Source: Candidatus Zixiibacteriota bacterium
GTDB lineage: Bacteria; Zixibacteria; MSB-5A5; GN15; PGXB01
Assembly: GCA_026397505.1 (NCBI GenBank)
Contig: JAPLUR010000076.1
Location: 1-60,043, forward strand
DNA length: 60,043 nucleotides
Reading direction: 5' to 3'
The translations under genes and the position numbers were made by a program. The notes under the pieces are model-generated. The model had not been told where the DNA came from, ran no database searches, and saw only the letters and a list, made by a program, of their open reading frames with translations. Of this stretch, positions 17,826 to 26,763 are shown piece after piece. The stretch's first letter is position 1, and every line of letters begins with the position of its first letter.

Positions 17826-18779
17826 ATGACTGTCCTTGATAAGTTTCTTGAAGGCGATCAGGCGGCGCTGGCCCGGATAATCTCTTTTATCGAAGACAGA
17901 GGTGAGGGATACCAGGAAGTTCTCTCCCGTCTTTATCCTCGTTCCGGGAAAGCGATTAAAATCGGGTTCACCGGCCCTCCGGGGGCGGGGAAATCATCGC
18001 TGGTTAACAATGTCACCAGAATTCTGGCCTCTTCCGGTAAAAAAGTGGGCGTGATCGCGGTCGACCCCAGTTCACCGTTCACCGGCGGAGCATTGTTGGG
18101 CGATCGGATTCGTCTTATCGATATGCCGATCGATGGTTCGGTCTATATCCGCTCCATGGCCACCCGCGGTTCCACCGGCGGGCTGGCCGCCGCCACGGGC
18201 AATGTTACCATCGCCCTCGACGCTTTTGGCTTCGACTATATTCTTCTTGAGACGGTCGGGGTGGGGCAGGTGGAACTTGATATTATCGATACCTGCGATA
18301 CTGTCATTGTGGTGCTCGTGCCGGAATCGGGGGATGCTATTCAGGCGATGAAGGCTGGGCTGATGGAGATCGCCGATATTTTTGCGATAAACAAGGCCGA
18401 TCGCCCCGGCTCGGAGAATATTGTCGCCGAGTTGAATATGATTCTGGAGATTAAGAGAGAAAAGATCGACTGGGAACTTCCGGTGATAGCCACCGAGGCG
18501 ATTAACAATAAGAATACCGACCGGCTTCTCGAAAAAATCGGTGCCCATATCGAATATGAAAAATCCTCCGGCCGTTTTGAGAATCGCCGCCGGGAGCAGA
18601 TACGAAAGAAAATTTACAGCATCCTTCAGTATCATCTGAGCAACCTGATCAAAGACAAACTGAACGGCCTGGTCAATTTGGATAAAATCGTTTCCGATAT
18701 TTATGAAGGGAAAAGCGATCCCTATACTATCAGTCAAAAATTGCTGGAACTCTCGGATTTGAAATCCGACCGGAAATAG
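17826..18779 (+). CDS. meaB: MeaB-type G-protein chaperone of B12-dependent acyl-CoA mutase
   Basis: MeaB loads adenosylcobalamin onto, and protects, methylmalonyl-CoA-type mutases. The 317-residue protein shows the P-loop GPPGAGKSSLVN, the family motif VDPSSPFTGGALLGDRIR, SMATRGSTGGLA, ETVGVGQVE (G3), LVPESGDAIQAMKAG and INKADRPG (NKxD). A C-terminal helical dimerisation arm follows. It is immediately followed by mutase genes, as is common. The ATG at 17826 starts at MTVLDKFLEGDQ, typical for the family; a TTG at 17814 overlapping the recJ stop is the alternative. Confidence 0.95.
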   Translation: MTVLDKFLEGDQAALARIISFIEDRGEGYQEVLSRLYPRSGKAIKIGFTGPPGAGKSSLVNNVTRILASSGKKVGVIAVDPSSPFTGGALLGDRIRLIDMPIDGSVYIRSMATRGSTGGLAAATGNVTIALDAFGFDYILLETVGVGQVELDIIDTCDTVIVVLVPESGDAIQAMKAGLMEIADIFAINKADRPGSENIVAELNMILEIKREKIDWELPVIATEAINNKNTDRLLEKIGAHIEYEKSSGRFENRRREQIRKKIYSILQYHLSNLIKDKLNGLVNLDKIVSDIYEGKSDPYTISQKLLELSDLKSDRK

Positions 18780-19098
18780 TGATTTACGGCTTGGATACTC
18801 CCGGAAAAGCCGCGTTAATCAGGGGTAAAAGAGATTGAAATAATCCTCGTTTTGATGATTTTTTGCTTTTCCCCTGTTTTCCTTATCCGGAAAGGGACAA
18901 ACTGCGGCCATCAAAAAGAAAGCGGTTTGACGGAACCTTCCCTTATCCTGCTTTAGGGCTTGATTTTCCCGGTTTATAACCGTTTCGGGAGAAGAGGTTA
19001 ACGAGCTATATACCCCGGCCGATGTCAACGGCGCCAATTTCTCGGAAAAAGTCGGATTTCCCGGCGAATACCCCTATACCCGGGGGATTCATCATACC
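18780..19098 (+). other. Gap holding an in-frame mutase N-terminus with no start codon
   Basis: From 18964 to 19098 the frame of the downstream mutase stays open and encodes a recognisable family N-terminus ([18 protein letters not shown], then [14 protein letters not shown]). The frame is closed by TGA at 18961 and contains no ATG, GTG or TTG before 19099. The preceding part, 18780-18960, shows no coding pattern on the plus strand and no Shine-Dalgarno site. The missing N-terminus would be roughly 20-30 residues, so it may have been lost, or displaced by a frameshift or assembly error. Confidence 0.7.
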
Positions 19099-20550
19099 AT
19101 GTACCGGAGCCGCTTATGGACGATGCGGCAATTTTCCGGTATGGGCACCCCGCGGCAAACCAACGAAAGGTATCATTATCTTCTGAATCATGGCCAGACC
19201 GGCCTTTCCGTTGCGTTTGACCTTCCCACTCTGATGGGTTACGATTCCGACCATATCCGTTCGCTGGGTGAGGTCGGCAAATGCGGCGTGGCGGTTGATA
19301 CGCTGGCCGATGTGGAGATTATTTTTGACGGTATCAATCTCGGCCAGGTTTCCACCTCAATGACCATCAACGCCCCGGCTTCAATACTTTTGGCGATGTA
19401 TCTGGCGGTGGCGGAAAAAGAGGGGGTGCCTTTTGAAAAGCTTCGCGGCACGCTACAAAATGATATTCTCAAGGAATATATTGCTCAGAAGGAATGGGTT
19501 TTCCCGCCGAAACCATCTATTCGGCTGATTACCGACCTGATGGCTTTCTGCACCGACCATGTGCCCCAGTGGAATACGATTTCGATATCCGGTTATCATA
19601 TCCGTGAGGCAGGCTCGACGGCGGCGCAGGAACTGGCTTTTACGCTGGCGGATGGTTTCACCTATATCGAGGCGGCCATTGCCGATGGGCAGGATGTCGA
19701 CAAATTCACCCCGCGGCTCTCTTTCTTTTTCAACGCTCACCAGGATTTCTTTGAGGAGATTGCCAAGTACCGGGCCGCCCGCAGGATATTTGCCCGCCGA
19801 ATGAAAGAGAAATATCATGCCAGAGATGAGCGCTCGTGGCTGCTTCGGTTCCATACCCAGACAGCCGGGTGCTCGCTTACGGCCCAACAGCCCGAAAACA
19901 ACATAGTCCGGACGGCGTTCGAGGGACTCTCGGGGGTGCTGGGAGGAACCCAGTCGCTCCATACCAATTCGATGGATGAAACCCTGGCGCTGCCATCCGA
20001 GAAAGCGGTGCTCATTGCACTTCGCACCCAGCAAATTATCGCCTGTGAAACCGGCGTGGCCAATACGATCGACCCGCTGGCGGGTTCCTATTTTGTAGAG
20101 GCGCTGACCGACAAGATGGAGGCCGATGCGGAAAAATATCTCGAAGAAATCGACCGGCGCGGCGGCGTGCTGAAAGGGATCGAAGAAGGGTATTTCCAGA
20201 GAGAGATAGCCAAAGCGGCCTATAGGTACCAGAAAGAGATAGAGAAAAAGGATCGGATAATAGTTGGGATTAATGATTATGTTCTCGAAAACGAGAAAAT
20301 CACTATCCCGATTTTGAAAATTGATGAGAGCGTGGAGCGGGGGCAGACCGCTTTTATAAAAAAGCTTCGCGCCGAGCGCGACAACGACAAGGTGAAACGA
20401 ACTCTTGAGGAGTTGGCGGTGGCGGCAAATGGTACCGGCAACACATTGAAAGCGATTCTGGATTGTGTGCGGGTATATACAACCGAGGGCGAGATAATCG
20501 ACACGCTTCGCCCGATTTTCGGCGAGTATATTGAGCCGCCGATTATTTAG
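19099..20550 (+). CDS. B12-dependent acyl-CoA mutase large subunit, isobutyryl-CoA-mutase-like
   Basis: This is the TIM-barrel (catalytic) subunit of an adenosylcobalamin mutase; the B12 domain is encoded separately at 20639. It aligns throughout with the methylmalonyl-CoA mutase at 26764 but differs at the two residues that hold the substrate carboxylate: MRQFSG has Phe12 where that enzyme has Tyr, and YIAQKEW has Gln130 where it has Arg. The spacing (118 residues) matches Tyr89/Arg207 of the Propionibacterium enzyme. Phe/Gln is the signature of isobutyryl-CoA mutase. [11 protein letters not shown] with the catalytic His is intact. The 483-residue product from ATG 19099 lacks the usual N-terminal segment, which is still encoded upstream without a start codon, so the real start or integrity is uncertain. 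Confidence 0.85.
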   Translation: MYRSRLWTMRQFSGMGTPRQTNERYHYLLNHGQTGLSVAFDLPTLMGYDSDHIRSLGEVGKCGVAVDTLADVEIIFDGINLGQVSTSMTINAPASILLAMYLAVAEKEGVPFEKLRGTLQNDILKEYIAQKEWVFPPKPSIRLITDLMAFCTDHVPQWNTISISGYHIREAGSTAAQELAFTLADGFTYIEAAIADGQDVDKFTPRLSFFFNAHQDFFEEIAKYRAARRIFARRMKEKYHARDERSWLLRFHTQTAGCSLTAQQPENNIVRTAFEGLSGVLGGTQSLHTNSMDETLALPSEKAVLIALRTQQIIACETGVANTIDPLAGSYFVEALTDKMEADAEKYLEEIDRRGGVLKGIEEGYFQREIAKAAYRYQKEIEKKDRIIVGINDYVLENEKITIPILKIDESVERGQTAFIKKLRAERDNDKVKRTLEELAVAANGTGNTLKAILDCVRVYTTEGEIIDTLRPIFGEYIEPPII

Positions 20551-20575
20551 ATGGAGTGATAACTGGCACTAATAG

Positions 20576-20598
20576 GTCGAAACCCCAGCGGTTTCGAC
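20576..20598. repeat. Perfect 9-bp palindrome between mutase subunit genes
   Basis: GTCGAAACC (20576-20584) and GGTTTCGAC (20590-20598) flank the loop CCAGC. No T-run follows, so it is not a simple terminator. It could be a REP-like dispersed element or an mRNA processing or stability hairpin that sets different levels of the two subunits. Confidence 0.6.
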
Positions 20599-20638
20599 AT
20601 TGAATCTGATTAAAGAAATAATTGAAATAGAAAAACTT

Positions 20639-21058
20639 ATGTCCGAAAAAATCAGAGTACTTTTGGCAAAACCGGGGCTGGATGGCCACGACCGGGGAAT
20701 CAAAGTAATCGCCGCCGCGTTCCGCGATGCCGGGTTCGAGGTTATCTATACCGGCCTGCGGCAGACACCGGAGATGATTGTCAATGCCGCCATACAGGAG
20801 GATGTCGATGCGGTCGGCGTCTCGATTCTTTCCGGCGCGCATATGACCCTTTTTCCGGCGATACGGAATCTTCTCAATGAGAAAAAAGCCGAACATATGA
20901 TTCTGTTCGGCGGCGGGATTATCCCCAATGAGGATGTCGTGACGCTGGAGAAAATGGGGATCGACAAGCTGTTTACCCCCGGCGCCACCACCGAAGAAGC
21001 GATAAACTACCTTCGCGAGGCGGTCGCCAAACGGCATCGAGATGAGGAAATAATTTAA
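20639..21058 (+). CDS. Adenosylcobalamin-binding small subunit of acyl-CoA mutase
   Basis: The 139-residue protein is a stand-alone B12-binding domain. [20 protein letters not shown] carries the DxHxxG motif (Asp15, His17, Gly20) whose His replaces the lower axial ligand of cobalamin; SILSGAH and GGGIIP complete the nucleotide-tail pocket. It pairs with the large subunit just upstream, in an IcmA/IcmB-like arrangement. The ATG at 20639 gives the standard family N-terminus, but no clear Shine-Dalgarno is seen; a TTG at 20600 is in frame. It is the only B12-binding protein in the window although there are two large subunits, so it may serve both. Confidence 0.92.
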   Translation: MSEKIRVLLAKPGLDGHDRGIKVIAAAFRDAGFEVIYTGLRQTPEMIVNAAIQEDVDAVGVSILSGAHMTLFPAIRNLLNEKKAEHMILFGGGIIPNEDVVTLEKMGIDKLFTPGATTEEAINYLREAVAKRHRDEEII

Positions 21059-21118
21059 TTAATCCTTTGATTGCTCCGGCAATTGAAGATAAACCATGTC
21101 ATAGTCTCGGGAGGAGAG

Positions 21119-22264
21119 ATGAGATATAACGTTGATCCAAGACAACAGGCTGTCAGAGACCGAGTAAAGGACTTTGCCGAGAAAGAGATTCTTCCGGTTT
21201 ATAAAGAACTGGACCGCGCTCCGGAAAAGTTTCCGATCGATTATTATCACAAGCTGGGGAAAGCGGGCCTGATCGGCTTTGCCATGCCGAAAGAGTACGG
21301 CGGCGGCGGGAATTCCAATATCGAGTATATCACGCTGATTGAAGAGCTGGCGTTTTATGATGCCGCCACGGCTCTTCTGGCGGCGGTGCCGGAACTGGCT
21401 GTTTACCCGATAATTCATTTCGCATCGGACGAGCAGAAGAAAAAGTACCTGCCCAAGTGCGCCACCGGCGAAAGCATTCCGGCGTTTGCGCTGACCGAAA
21501 GGCTGGCTGGCTCCGATGCCGCCAACCAGCAGACCATTGCCAAAATTGAGGGGAATCAGTTCGTCATCAACGGCGAGAAGATTTTTATCATGCATGGCGA
21601 TGCCTGCGATGTAGCGGTTTTATTCTGCCGTATCGGCGAGGAAGCCTCGGAACGTCCCAAGGTCTCGGCCATTATTGTCGAGGCGAGCACGCCCGGCTTT
21701 AAAGGATTCACGCTGAGACACAAGATGGGTATGCGGGCGGCTACCACCGGGCGGATCGAACTCAAAGATTGCCGGGTTCCGGTCGCGAATCAGCTGGGCG
21801 AAATCGGCAAGGGATTCCGGTATGCCATGGCCACGCTTGATGGCGCCCGTATCGGTGTGGCGGCGCAGGGTGTTGGACTCTGCCAGAGAGCGCTCGACGA
21901 ATCGGTCAATTACGCCAAGACTCGTATCGCTTTCGGGGCGCCGATTGCCAAGCTGCAGGCGATTCAGTGGATGATTGCCGATATGTCGACCCAGCTGGAA
22001 GCGGCCCGCATGATGACCTACAAGGCGGCCATGCTTCAGGATAAGGGTGAGAAGTTCTCCGTGGAAGCGGCGCAGGCTAAGCTGTTTTCTACTGAGGCGG
22101 CCCGTTTCTGTGTCGATAGAGCGATGCAGATTCACGGCGGTTATGGTTATATCGGCGAGTTCTCGGTCATCGAGAAGTTGTACCGCGACCAGCGGGTCAC
22201 CGAAATCTATGAAGGAACCTCCGAGGTGCAGCGGCTGGTGATTGCCGGTAACTATCTGAGGTAG
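21119..22264 (+). CDS. Acyl-CoA dehydrogenase (short/branched-chain type)
   Basis: This FAD enzyme introduces the alpha-beta double bond in acyl-CoA esters and passes electrons to ETF. The 381-residue length, PAFALTERLAGSDA (a variant of LTEPxAGSDA), the C-terminal MQIHGGYGYIGEFSVIEKLYRDQRV and IYEGTSEVQRLVIAG with the catalytic Glu (residue 365) define the family. Its place between the mutase subunits and propionyl-CoA carboxylase suggests a substrate such as isobutyryl-, butyryl- or 2-methylbutyryl-CoA. The ATG at 21119 has a strong GGGAGGAGAG just upstream; an earlier ATG at 21071 does not. Confidence 0.92.
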   Translation: MRYNVDPRQQAVRDRVKDFAEKEILPVYKELDRAPEKFPIDYYHKLGKAGLIGFAMPKEYGGGGNSNIEYITLIEELAFYDAATALLAAVPELAVYPIIHFASDEQKKKYLPKCATGESIPAFALTERLAGSDAANQQTIAKIEGNQFVINGEKIFIMHGDACDVAVLFCRIGEEASERPKVSAIIVEASTPGFKGFTLRHKMGMRAATTGRIELKDCRVPVANQLGEIGKGFRYAMATLDGARIGVAAQGVGLCQRALDESVNYAKTRIAFGAPIAKLQAIQWMIADMSTQLEAARMMTYKAAMLQDKGEKFSVEAAQAKLFSTEAARFCVDRAMQIHGGYGYIGEFSVIEKLYRDQRVTEIYEGTSEVQRLVIAGNYLR

Positions 22265-22266
22265 GC

Positions 22267-23100
22267 TTGAAATTCGGTCGTTTTGAAATAATCCCCTTCG
22301 TCGAGCAGGCTTTCCGGCTCGACGGAGGGTCAATGTTTGGTGTTATCCCCAAGAAGATCTGGGGGAAATTGATGCCGGCCGATGAGGATAACCTCATAAC
22401 CATGGAAACCAATCTTTTCGTTCTTAAGGCCGGCGGAAAGAATTTCCTTCTCGACACTGGATTAGGAGATTGTATCAGCCCGGTCGAGAAAAAAGTCTAT
22501 GCCGCCTCCGGTCAGACCAATATCGAAAGCGGCCTGGCTGCGTTTGGCTTATCGACGGAAGATATTAATTTTGTCATTCTGACTCACCTCCACACCGACC
22601 ATTCGGGCGGGGCGGTCAGGAATGAAAACGGTGCGTTGGTGCCTCGTTTCAAGAAGGCAAAGTACATCGTGCAGAAGATAGAATGGCATGAGGCCATGAA
22701 TCCGAACGAGCGAACCGCCGCGGTTTATATTTCCGACCGGCTCGCTGTCATTGAGAAGGCCGGTCAACTTGAGCTGGTTGACGGCGATACCGAGATAATC
22801 CCGGGTGTCCGGGTGCTCAGAACCGGCGGGCATACTCCGGGGCATCAAGGAGTGGAGGCAGTCTCAGAGGGGGCATCGGCGGCATATTATGCGGATATTT
22901 TTCCATCATCGCACCATATCCGTATCCCTTATGTGGCGGCGGTCGACCTCGATCCGGTAAAGACGATGGAAGTAAAGCGGAAGCTGGTTGATAAATTTTT
23001 GAAAGAGCAGACGGCGATTGCTTTTGACCATGATACAAATATCAAAATCGGAAGACTTGTTGAACGGGAGGGGAAAATAATCGTTAACCGGGTTGAGTAA
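22267..23100 (+). CDS. Metallo-beta-lactamase-fold hydrolase
   Basis: The 277-residue protein has the MBL metal-binding motif LTHLHTDHSGG (HxHxDH), a following His in GGHTPGHQ, Asp in YYADIF and His in AFDHD, so both zinc sites look complete. The opening FRLDGGSMFGVIPK is typical of a subgroup often annotated as quorum-quenching lactonase or thioesterase-like; the true substrate is unknown. It begins with TTG two bases after the acyl-CoA dehydrogenase stop, so it is translationally coupled and probably acts on an intermediate of the same pathway, for example as a thioesterase. That last point is inference. Confidence 0.85.
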   Translation: MKFGRFEIIPFVEQAFRLDGGSMFGVIPKKIWGKLMPADEDNLITMETNLFVLKAGGKNFLLDTGLGDCISPVEKKVYAASGQTNIESGLAAFGLSTEDINFVILTHLHTDHSGGAVRNENGALVPRFKKAKYIVQKIEWHEAMNPNERTAAVYISDRLAVIEKAGQLELVDGDTEIIPGVRVLRTGGHTPGHQGVEAVSEGASAAYYADIFPSSHHIRIPYVAAVDLDPVKTMEVKRKLVDKFLKEQTAIAFDHDTNIKIGRLVEREGKIIVNRVE

Positions 23101-23150
23101 TTCATCAGGGCATTCATCGAGGGGATTAAACCTTATGCTTTTCGTTATTT

Positions 23151-24701
23151 ATGTCACTTGAAGAAAAACTGAAGAAGCTTGAAGAGATGCGGCAGCAGGC
23201 GCGTCTCGGTGGCGGCCAGGATAAAATCGATGCCCAGCACCAGAAAGGGAAACTGACCGCGCGCGAAAGAATCGACCTGCTGCTGGATAAGAATTCCTTT
23301 GAGGAATTCGATATGTTTGTAACGCATCGCAGTACCGATTTTGGGCTGGCCGATAAGAAGGTGCTGGGTGACGGCGTGGTGACCGGTTGCGGCACTATCG
23401 ATGGCCGCCTGGTTTTCATTTTCTCACAGGATTTTACTGTTTTCGGCGGATCGCTATCGGGCGCCCTTGCGGAAAAGATCTGCAAGATCATGGATAAGGC
23501 GATGAAAGTGGGGGCGCCGGTGATTGGTCTTAACGATTCCGGGGGGGCGCGAATACAGGAAGGAGTGGTGTCGCTGGGCGGTTATGCCGAAATATTCCTC
23601 CGCAATACGCTTGCCTCGGGGGTGGTCCCGCAAATATCGGTAATATTGGGGCCCTGCGCCGGTGGTGCGGTTTACAGCCCGGCCATCACCGATTTTATTC
23701 TGATGGCCAAGAACACCTCCTATATGTTTGTCACCGGCCCTAATGTTGTCAAGACAGTCACCCATGAGATTGTAACTTCCGAGGAACTGGGCGGCGCCAT
23801 GGTGCATGCCGGCAAATCGGGTGTGGCGCACTTTGCCTGCGAAAACGAGGCCGAGGTGATCAGCACCCTCCGTAAGCTCATCAGTTATATGCCGCAAAAT
23901 AATCTTGAGGATCCGCCGTTCCGTGAAACCGCCGACCCCTCCGACCGCGAGGATGAGATTCTCAATACGATTGTTCCGGACAATCCGAACAAATCATACG
24001 ACATCAAGGATGTCATTCATCATATAATTGATGACGGCGAATTTCTGGAAGTGCATGCCGATTACGCAATGAATATCGTGGTCGGCTTCGCCCGCCTGGG
24101 GGGGCGCTCGATCGGCATCATTGCCAACCAGCCAGCGGTGCTGGCCGGTGTGCTCGATATTGCCTCATCGATCAAGGCGGCGCGATTTATCCGTTTCTGC
24201 GATGCTTTTAATATCCCGATTCTTACTTTCGAGGATGTTCCCGGATTTCTCCCGGGAACGGATCAGGAGCATGGCGGTATTATCAAACACGGCGCCAAAT
24301 TGCTCTATGCCTATTGTGAGGCGACCGTCCCGAAAGTGACTGTTATTACCCGCAAGGCATACGGCGGAGCGTACGATGTCATGAATTCCAAACATATTCG
24401 CGGCGATGTAAACTATGCCTGGCCGACCGCCGAGATTGCGGTGATGGGTCCCAAGGGAGCAGTGGAGATAATTTTCAAGAAGGAGATTGACAAGGCTTCC
24501 GATCCCGAGGGAGAACTGAGCAAGAAGACCGACGATTACCGCGAGAAATTTGCCAATCCGTTTATTGCGGCGGCGTATGGGTATGTTGATGATGTGATCG
24601 AGCCGAAAACGACACGGGGACGATTGATACGGGCGTTCCAGATGCTGGAGACCAAGAAAGACGCTAACCCGCCCAAAAAGCATGGAAATATACCACTGTA
24701 A
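23151..24701 (+). CDS. Propionyl-CoA carboxylase carboxyltransferase (beta) subunit
   Basis: This subunit transfers CO2 from carboxybiotin to propionyl-CoA, giving methylmalonyl-CoA. The 516-residue protein has the N-terminal [15 protein letters not shown], the crotonase-fold oxyanion motifs [10 protein letters not shown] and [12 protein letters not shown], and [15 protein letters not shown]. Asp409 in AYDVM corresponds to the Asp422 that favours propionyl- over acetyl-CoA in the Streptomyces enzyme. No Shine-Dalgarno is obvious before the ATG at 23151. The biotin carboxylase follows nine bases after the stop. A methylmalonyl-CoA decarboxylase role is less likely because no membrane sodium-pump subunit is nearby. 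Confidence 0.94.
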   Translation: MSLEEKLKKLEEMRQQARLGGGQDKIDAQHQKGKLTARERIDLLLDKNSFEEFDMFVTHRSTDFGLADKKVLGDGVVTGCGTIDGRLVFIFSQDFTVFGGSLSGALAEKICKIMDKAMKVGAPVIGLNDSGGARIQEGVVSLGGYAEIFLRNTLASGVVPQISVILGPCAGGAVYSPAITDFILMAKNTSYMFVTGPNVVKTVTHEIVTSEELGGAMVHAGKSGVAHFACENEAEVISTLRKLISYMPQNNLEDPPFRETADPSDREDEILNTIVPDNPNKSYDIKDVIHHIIDDGEFLEVHADYAMNIVVGFARLGGRSIGIIANQPAVLAGVLDIASSIKAARFIRFCDAFNIPILTFEDVPGFLPGTDQEHGGIIKHGAKLLYAYCEATVPKVTVITRKAYGGAYDVMNSKHIRGDVNYAWPTAEIAVMGPKGAVEIIFKKEIDKASDPEGELSKKTDDYREKFANPFIAAAYGYVDDVIEPKTTRGRLIRAFQMLETKKDANPPKKHGNIPL

Positions 24702-24710
24702 GATTATACA

Positions 24711-26240
24711 ATGGGCCACAAGATAAGAAAAATCCTCGTTGCCAATCGAGGAGAGATTGCCATCCGGGTGATCCGCGCCTGCCATGATGCCGGAATAGTA
24801 TCGGTGGCGGTCTACTCCGATATTGATAAGACCGCCTATCATGTCCGGCTGGCCGAGGAGGCGTACAACATCGGTCCGGCACCCGCCCGCGACAGTTATC
24901 TCAATCAGCAAAATATTCTGAAGGCGGTCAAGCAGTCCGGCGCCGATGCCCTTCATCCCGGTTATGGATTTTTGGCAGAGAATGCCGATTTTGCGCGTCT
25001 CTGTGAGGAGAACGGCATCGTATTCATCGGCCCCAGATGGCAGACGATTGCTCATCTGGGGGACAAGCTGGAAGCGCGCCGTACTGCGATCAAGGCAGGT
25101 CTCCCGGTTGTGCCGGGAACCGATTTCGATATGAATGATAAGAAGGACATTCAGAGCATAGGGAGAAAAATCGGCTTTCCGCTTCTGGTAAAAGCTGCCG
25201 CCGGCGGTGGGGGCAAAGGGATGCGGGTTGTCCGCTCCGAGGAAAATCTGGAAGAATCGGTCGAATCGGCCATACGCGAAGCCGGCTCCGCTTTCGGCGA
25301 CGGTCGTGTCTATTTCGAAAAATACCTGATTGATCCCCGTCATATCGAAATGCAGATTCTGGCCGATGCGCACGGCAATGCCGTTTATCTGGGTGAGAGA
25401 GAATGCTCAATCCAGCGACGGCACCAGAAAGTGATAGAGGAATCTCCTTCACCGATGATGACCCCTGAGCTTCGTAAGCGGATGGGTAAAGCGGCGGTCA
25501 GTCTCGCGAAAGAGTCGGGGTATCTCGGCGCCGGGACGGTGGAATTTTTGGTCGATGAGAAGATGAATTTCTATTTTCTTGAGGTCAACACCCGCCTTCA
25601 GGTGGAGCATCCGGTGACCGAGATGGTAACCGGGTTTGATCTGGTCCGCGAGCAGATACGGGTTGCGGAGGGGGAGCCGCTGTCAATCAAACAGGGAGAT
25701 GTGCAGCCGCGCGGCCATGCTATCGAATGCCGTGTCTATGCCGAGGACCCGCATCAGGACTTCCTACCCTCAACCGGCGTCATTTCGGAATATCGGGAGC
25801 CTTCCGGCCCCGGTGTGCGGGTTGACTCCGGCGTGGTATCCGGTTCCGAGATTCCCGTGTACTATGATCCGATCATTGCCAAACTGGTTGTCTGGGGGCG
25901 AGATCGTTCTGAAGCGATAAAGCGGGCCGAGCGGGCCCTGACCGAGTACCGCATATCGGGATTGCATACCACGGTCGGATTTGCCGGCGTGGTCATGCGC
26001 TCGGCTCGTTTCCAGTCCGGAGATTATAATACGGGCTTTATTGATAAAGAATTTCCCGATCGGGCTTTTGAAAGCCCGGCGGCGGGACAGGCGAAAAAGG
26101 CGGCATTTGCAGCGGTGATATTCAATCATCTGGAGCGCCATAAAGTATCGGTGACGCTCAAACGCGGCGCAGAAAACCGCGCCGGCTGGGTGCAGTACTA
26201 TCGCACTCAGGGAGTCAATCGTCTGAATAAGGTCAAGTGA
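24711..26240 (+). CDS. Biotin carboxylase subunit of propionyl-CoA carboxylase
   Basis: The enzyme carboxylates the biotin of the carrier protein using ATP and bicarbonate. The 509-residue product shows KILVANRGEIAIRVIRACHD, the ATP-grasp glycine loop KAAAGGGGKGMRVV, YLGERECSIQRRHQKVIEE, FLEVNTRLQVEHPVTEMVTG with the catalytic residues, and the C-terminal biotin-carboxylase domain. The last 60 residues (after FIDKEFPD) extend slightly past stand-alone AccC and resemble the linker part of acyl-CoA carboxylase alpha subunits, but the biotinyl domain is in a separate gene four bases downstream. Confidence 0.95.
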   Translation: MGHKIRKILVANRGEIAIRVIRACHDAGIVSVAVYSDIDKTAYHVRLAEEAYNIGPAPARDSYLNQQNILKAVKQSGADALHPGYGFLAENADFARLCEENGIVFIGPRWQTIAHLGDKLEARRTAIKAGLPVVPGTDFDMNDKKDIQSIGRKIGFPLLVKAAAGGGGKGMRVVRSEENLEESVESAIREAGSAFGDGRVYFEKYLIDPRHIEMQILADAHGNAVYLGERECSIQRRHQKVIEESPSPMMTPELRKRMGKAAVSLAKESGYLGAGTVEFLVDEKMNFYFLEVNTRLQVEHPVTEMVTGFDLVREQIRVAEGEPLSIKQGDVQPRGHAIECRVYAEDPHQDFLPSTGVISEYREPSGPGVRVDSGVVSGSEIPVYYDPIIAKLVVWGRDRSEAIKRAERALTEYRISGLHTTVGFAGVVMRSARFQSGDYNTGFIDKEFPDRAFESPAAGQAKKAAFAAVIFNHLERHKVSVTLKRGAENRAGWVQYYRTQGVNRLNKVK

Positions 26241-26244
26241 TTGC

Positions 26245-26763
26245 ATGGCTGATTTGGAAGACAGATATATTGTCACTGTCGATGATGTCGAGTATGATAT
26301 CAGGCTGGCTCACCGCGGTTCGGATTTTGCGATTGAATACAATGGCGCATCCCACAGAGTGGCTGTTGATAAACTGACGGAAAAGAAATTTCTTCTTAAA
26401 ATCGATAACGGCTCCACTGAAGTGGATATCAGCCGTGACGGCGACGGCCTGGATATATTTCTCGAGGGGAAGGAGATGCAGGTCAAGGTCGAACCATACA
26501 ATCTGGCCGAACTGCGACGCAGAACCGGAGCGGCGCTAACTGGAACCGAGGATAAGATTATTCGGGCGCCGATGCCCGGTCTGGTGCTTTCGGTAGCAGT
26601 TAAAGCGGGGGATACGGTGAAAAAGGGAATGACGCTGGCCATTATCGAGGCCATGAAAATGGAGAATATGATAAAGTCATCGACAGACGGAGTGGTCACC
26701 GAAATATTCGTATCGGCCGGCCGAGCGGTAGATAAAAACGAAAAACTGCTGGAATTGGAATAG
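26245..26763 (+). CDS. Biotin carboxyl carrier protein of the acyl-CoA carboxylase
   Basis: The 172-residue protein carries the biotinyl domain in its last 75 residues: APMPGLVLSVAVKAGDTVKKG and IEAMKMENMIKSS, with Lys138 as the biotinylation site. The first 90 residues form a small beta-rich domain like the BT (biotin carboxylase-carboxyltransferase bridging) domain of propionyl-CoA carboxylase alpha chains. Thus the usual alpha subunit is split in two genes here. Its stop is immediately followed by the ATG of the methylmalonyl-CoA mutase gene (26764). Confidence 0.92.
   Translation: MADLEDRYIVTVDDVEYDIRLAHRGSDFAIEYNGASHRVAVDKLTEKKFLLKIDNGSTEVDISRDGDGLDIFLEGKEMQVKVEPYNLAELRRRTGAALTGTEDKIIRAPMPGLVLSVAVKAGDTVKKGMTLAIIEAMKMENMIKSSTDGVVTEIFVSAGRAVDKNEKLLELE

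Noticed and set aside
18819-19037. Minus-strand open frame of 72 codons upstream of the mutase; considered as an inverted N-terminal fragment
   Set aside because: It shares no motif with mutase N-termini and overlaps the in-frame mutase coding sequence, so it is probably chance.
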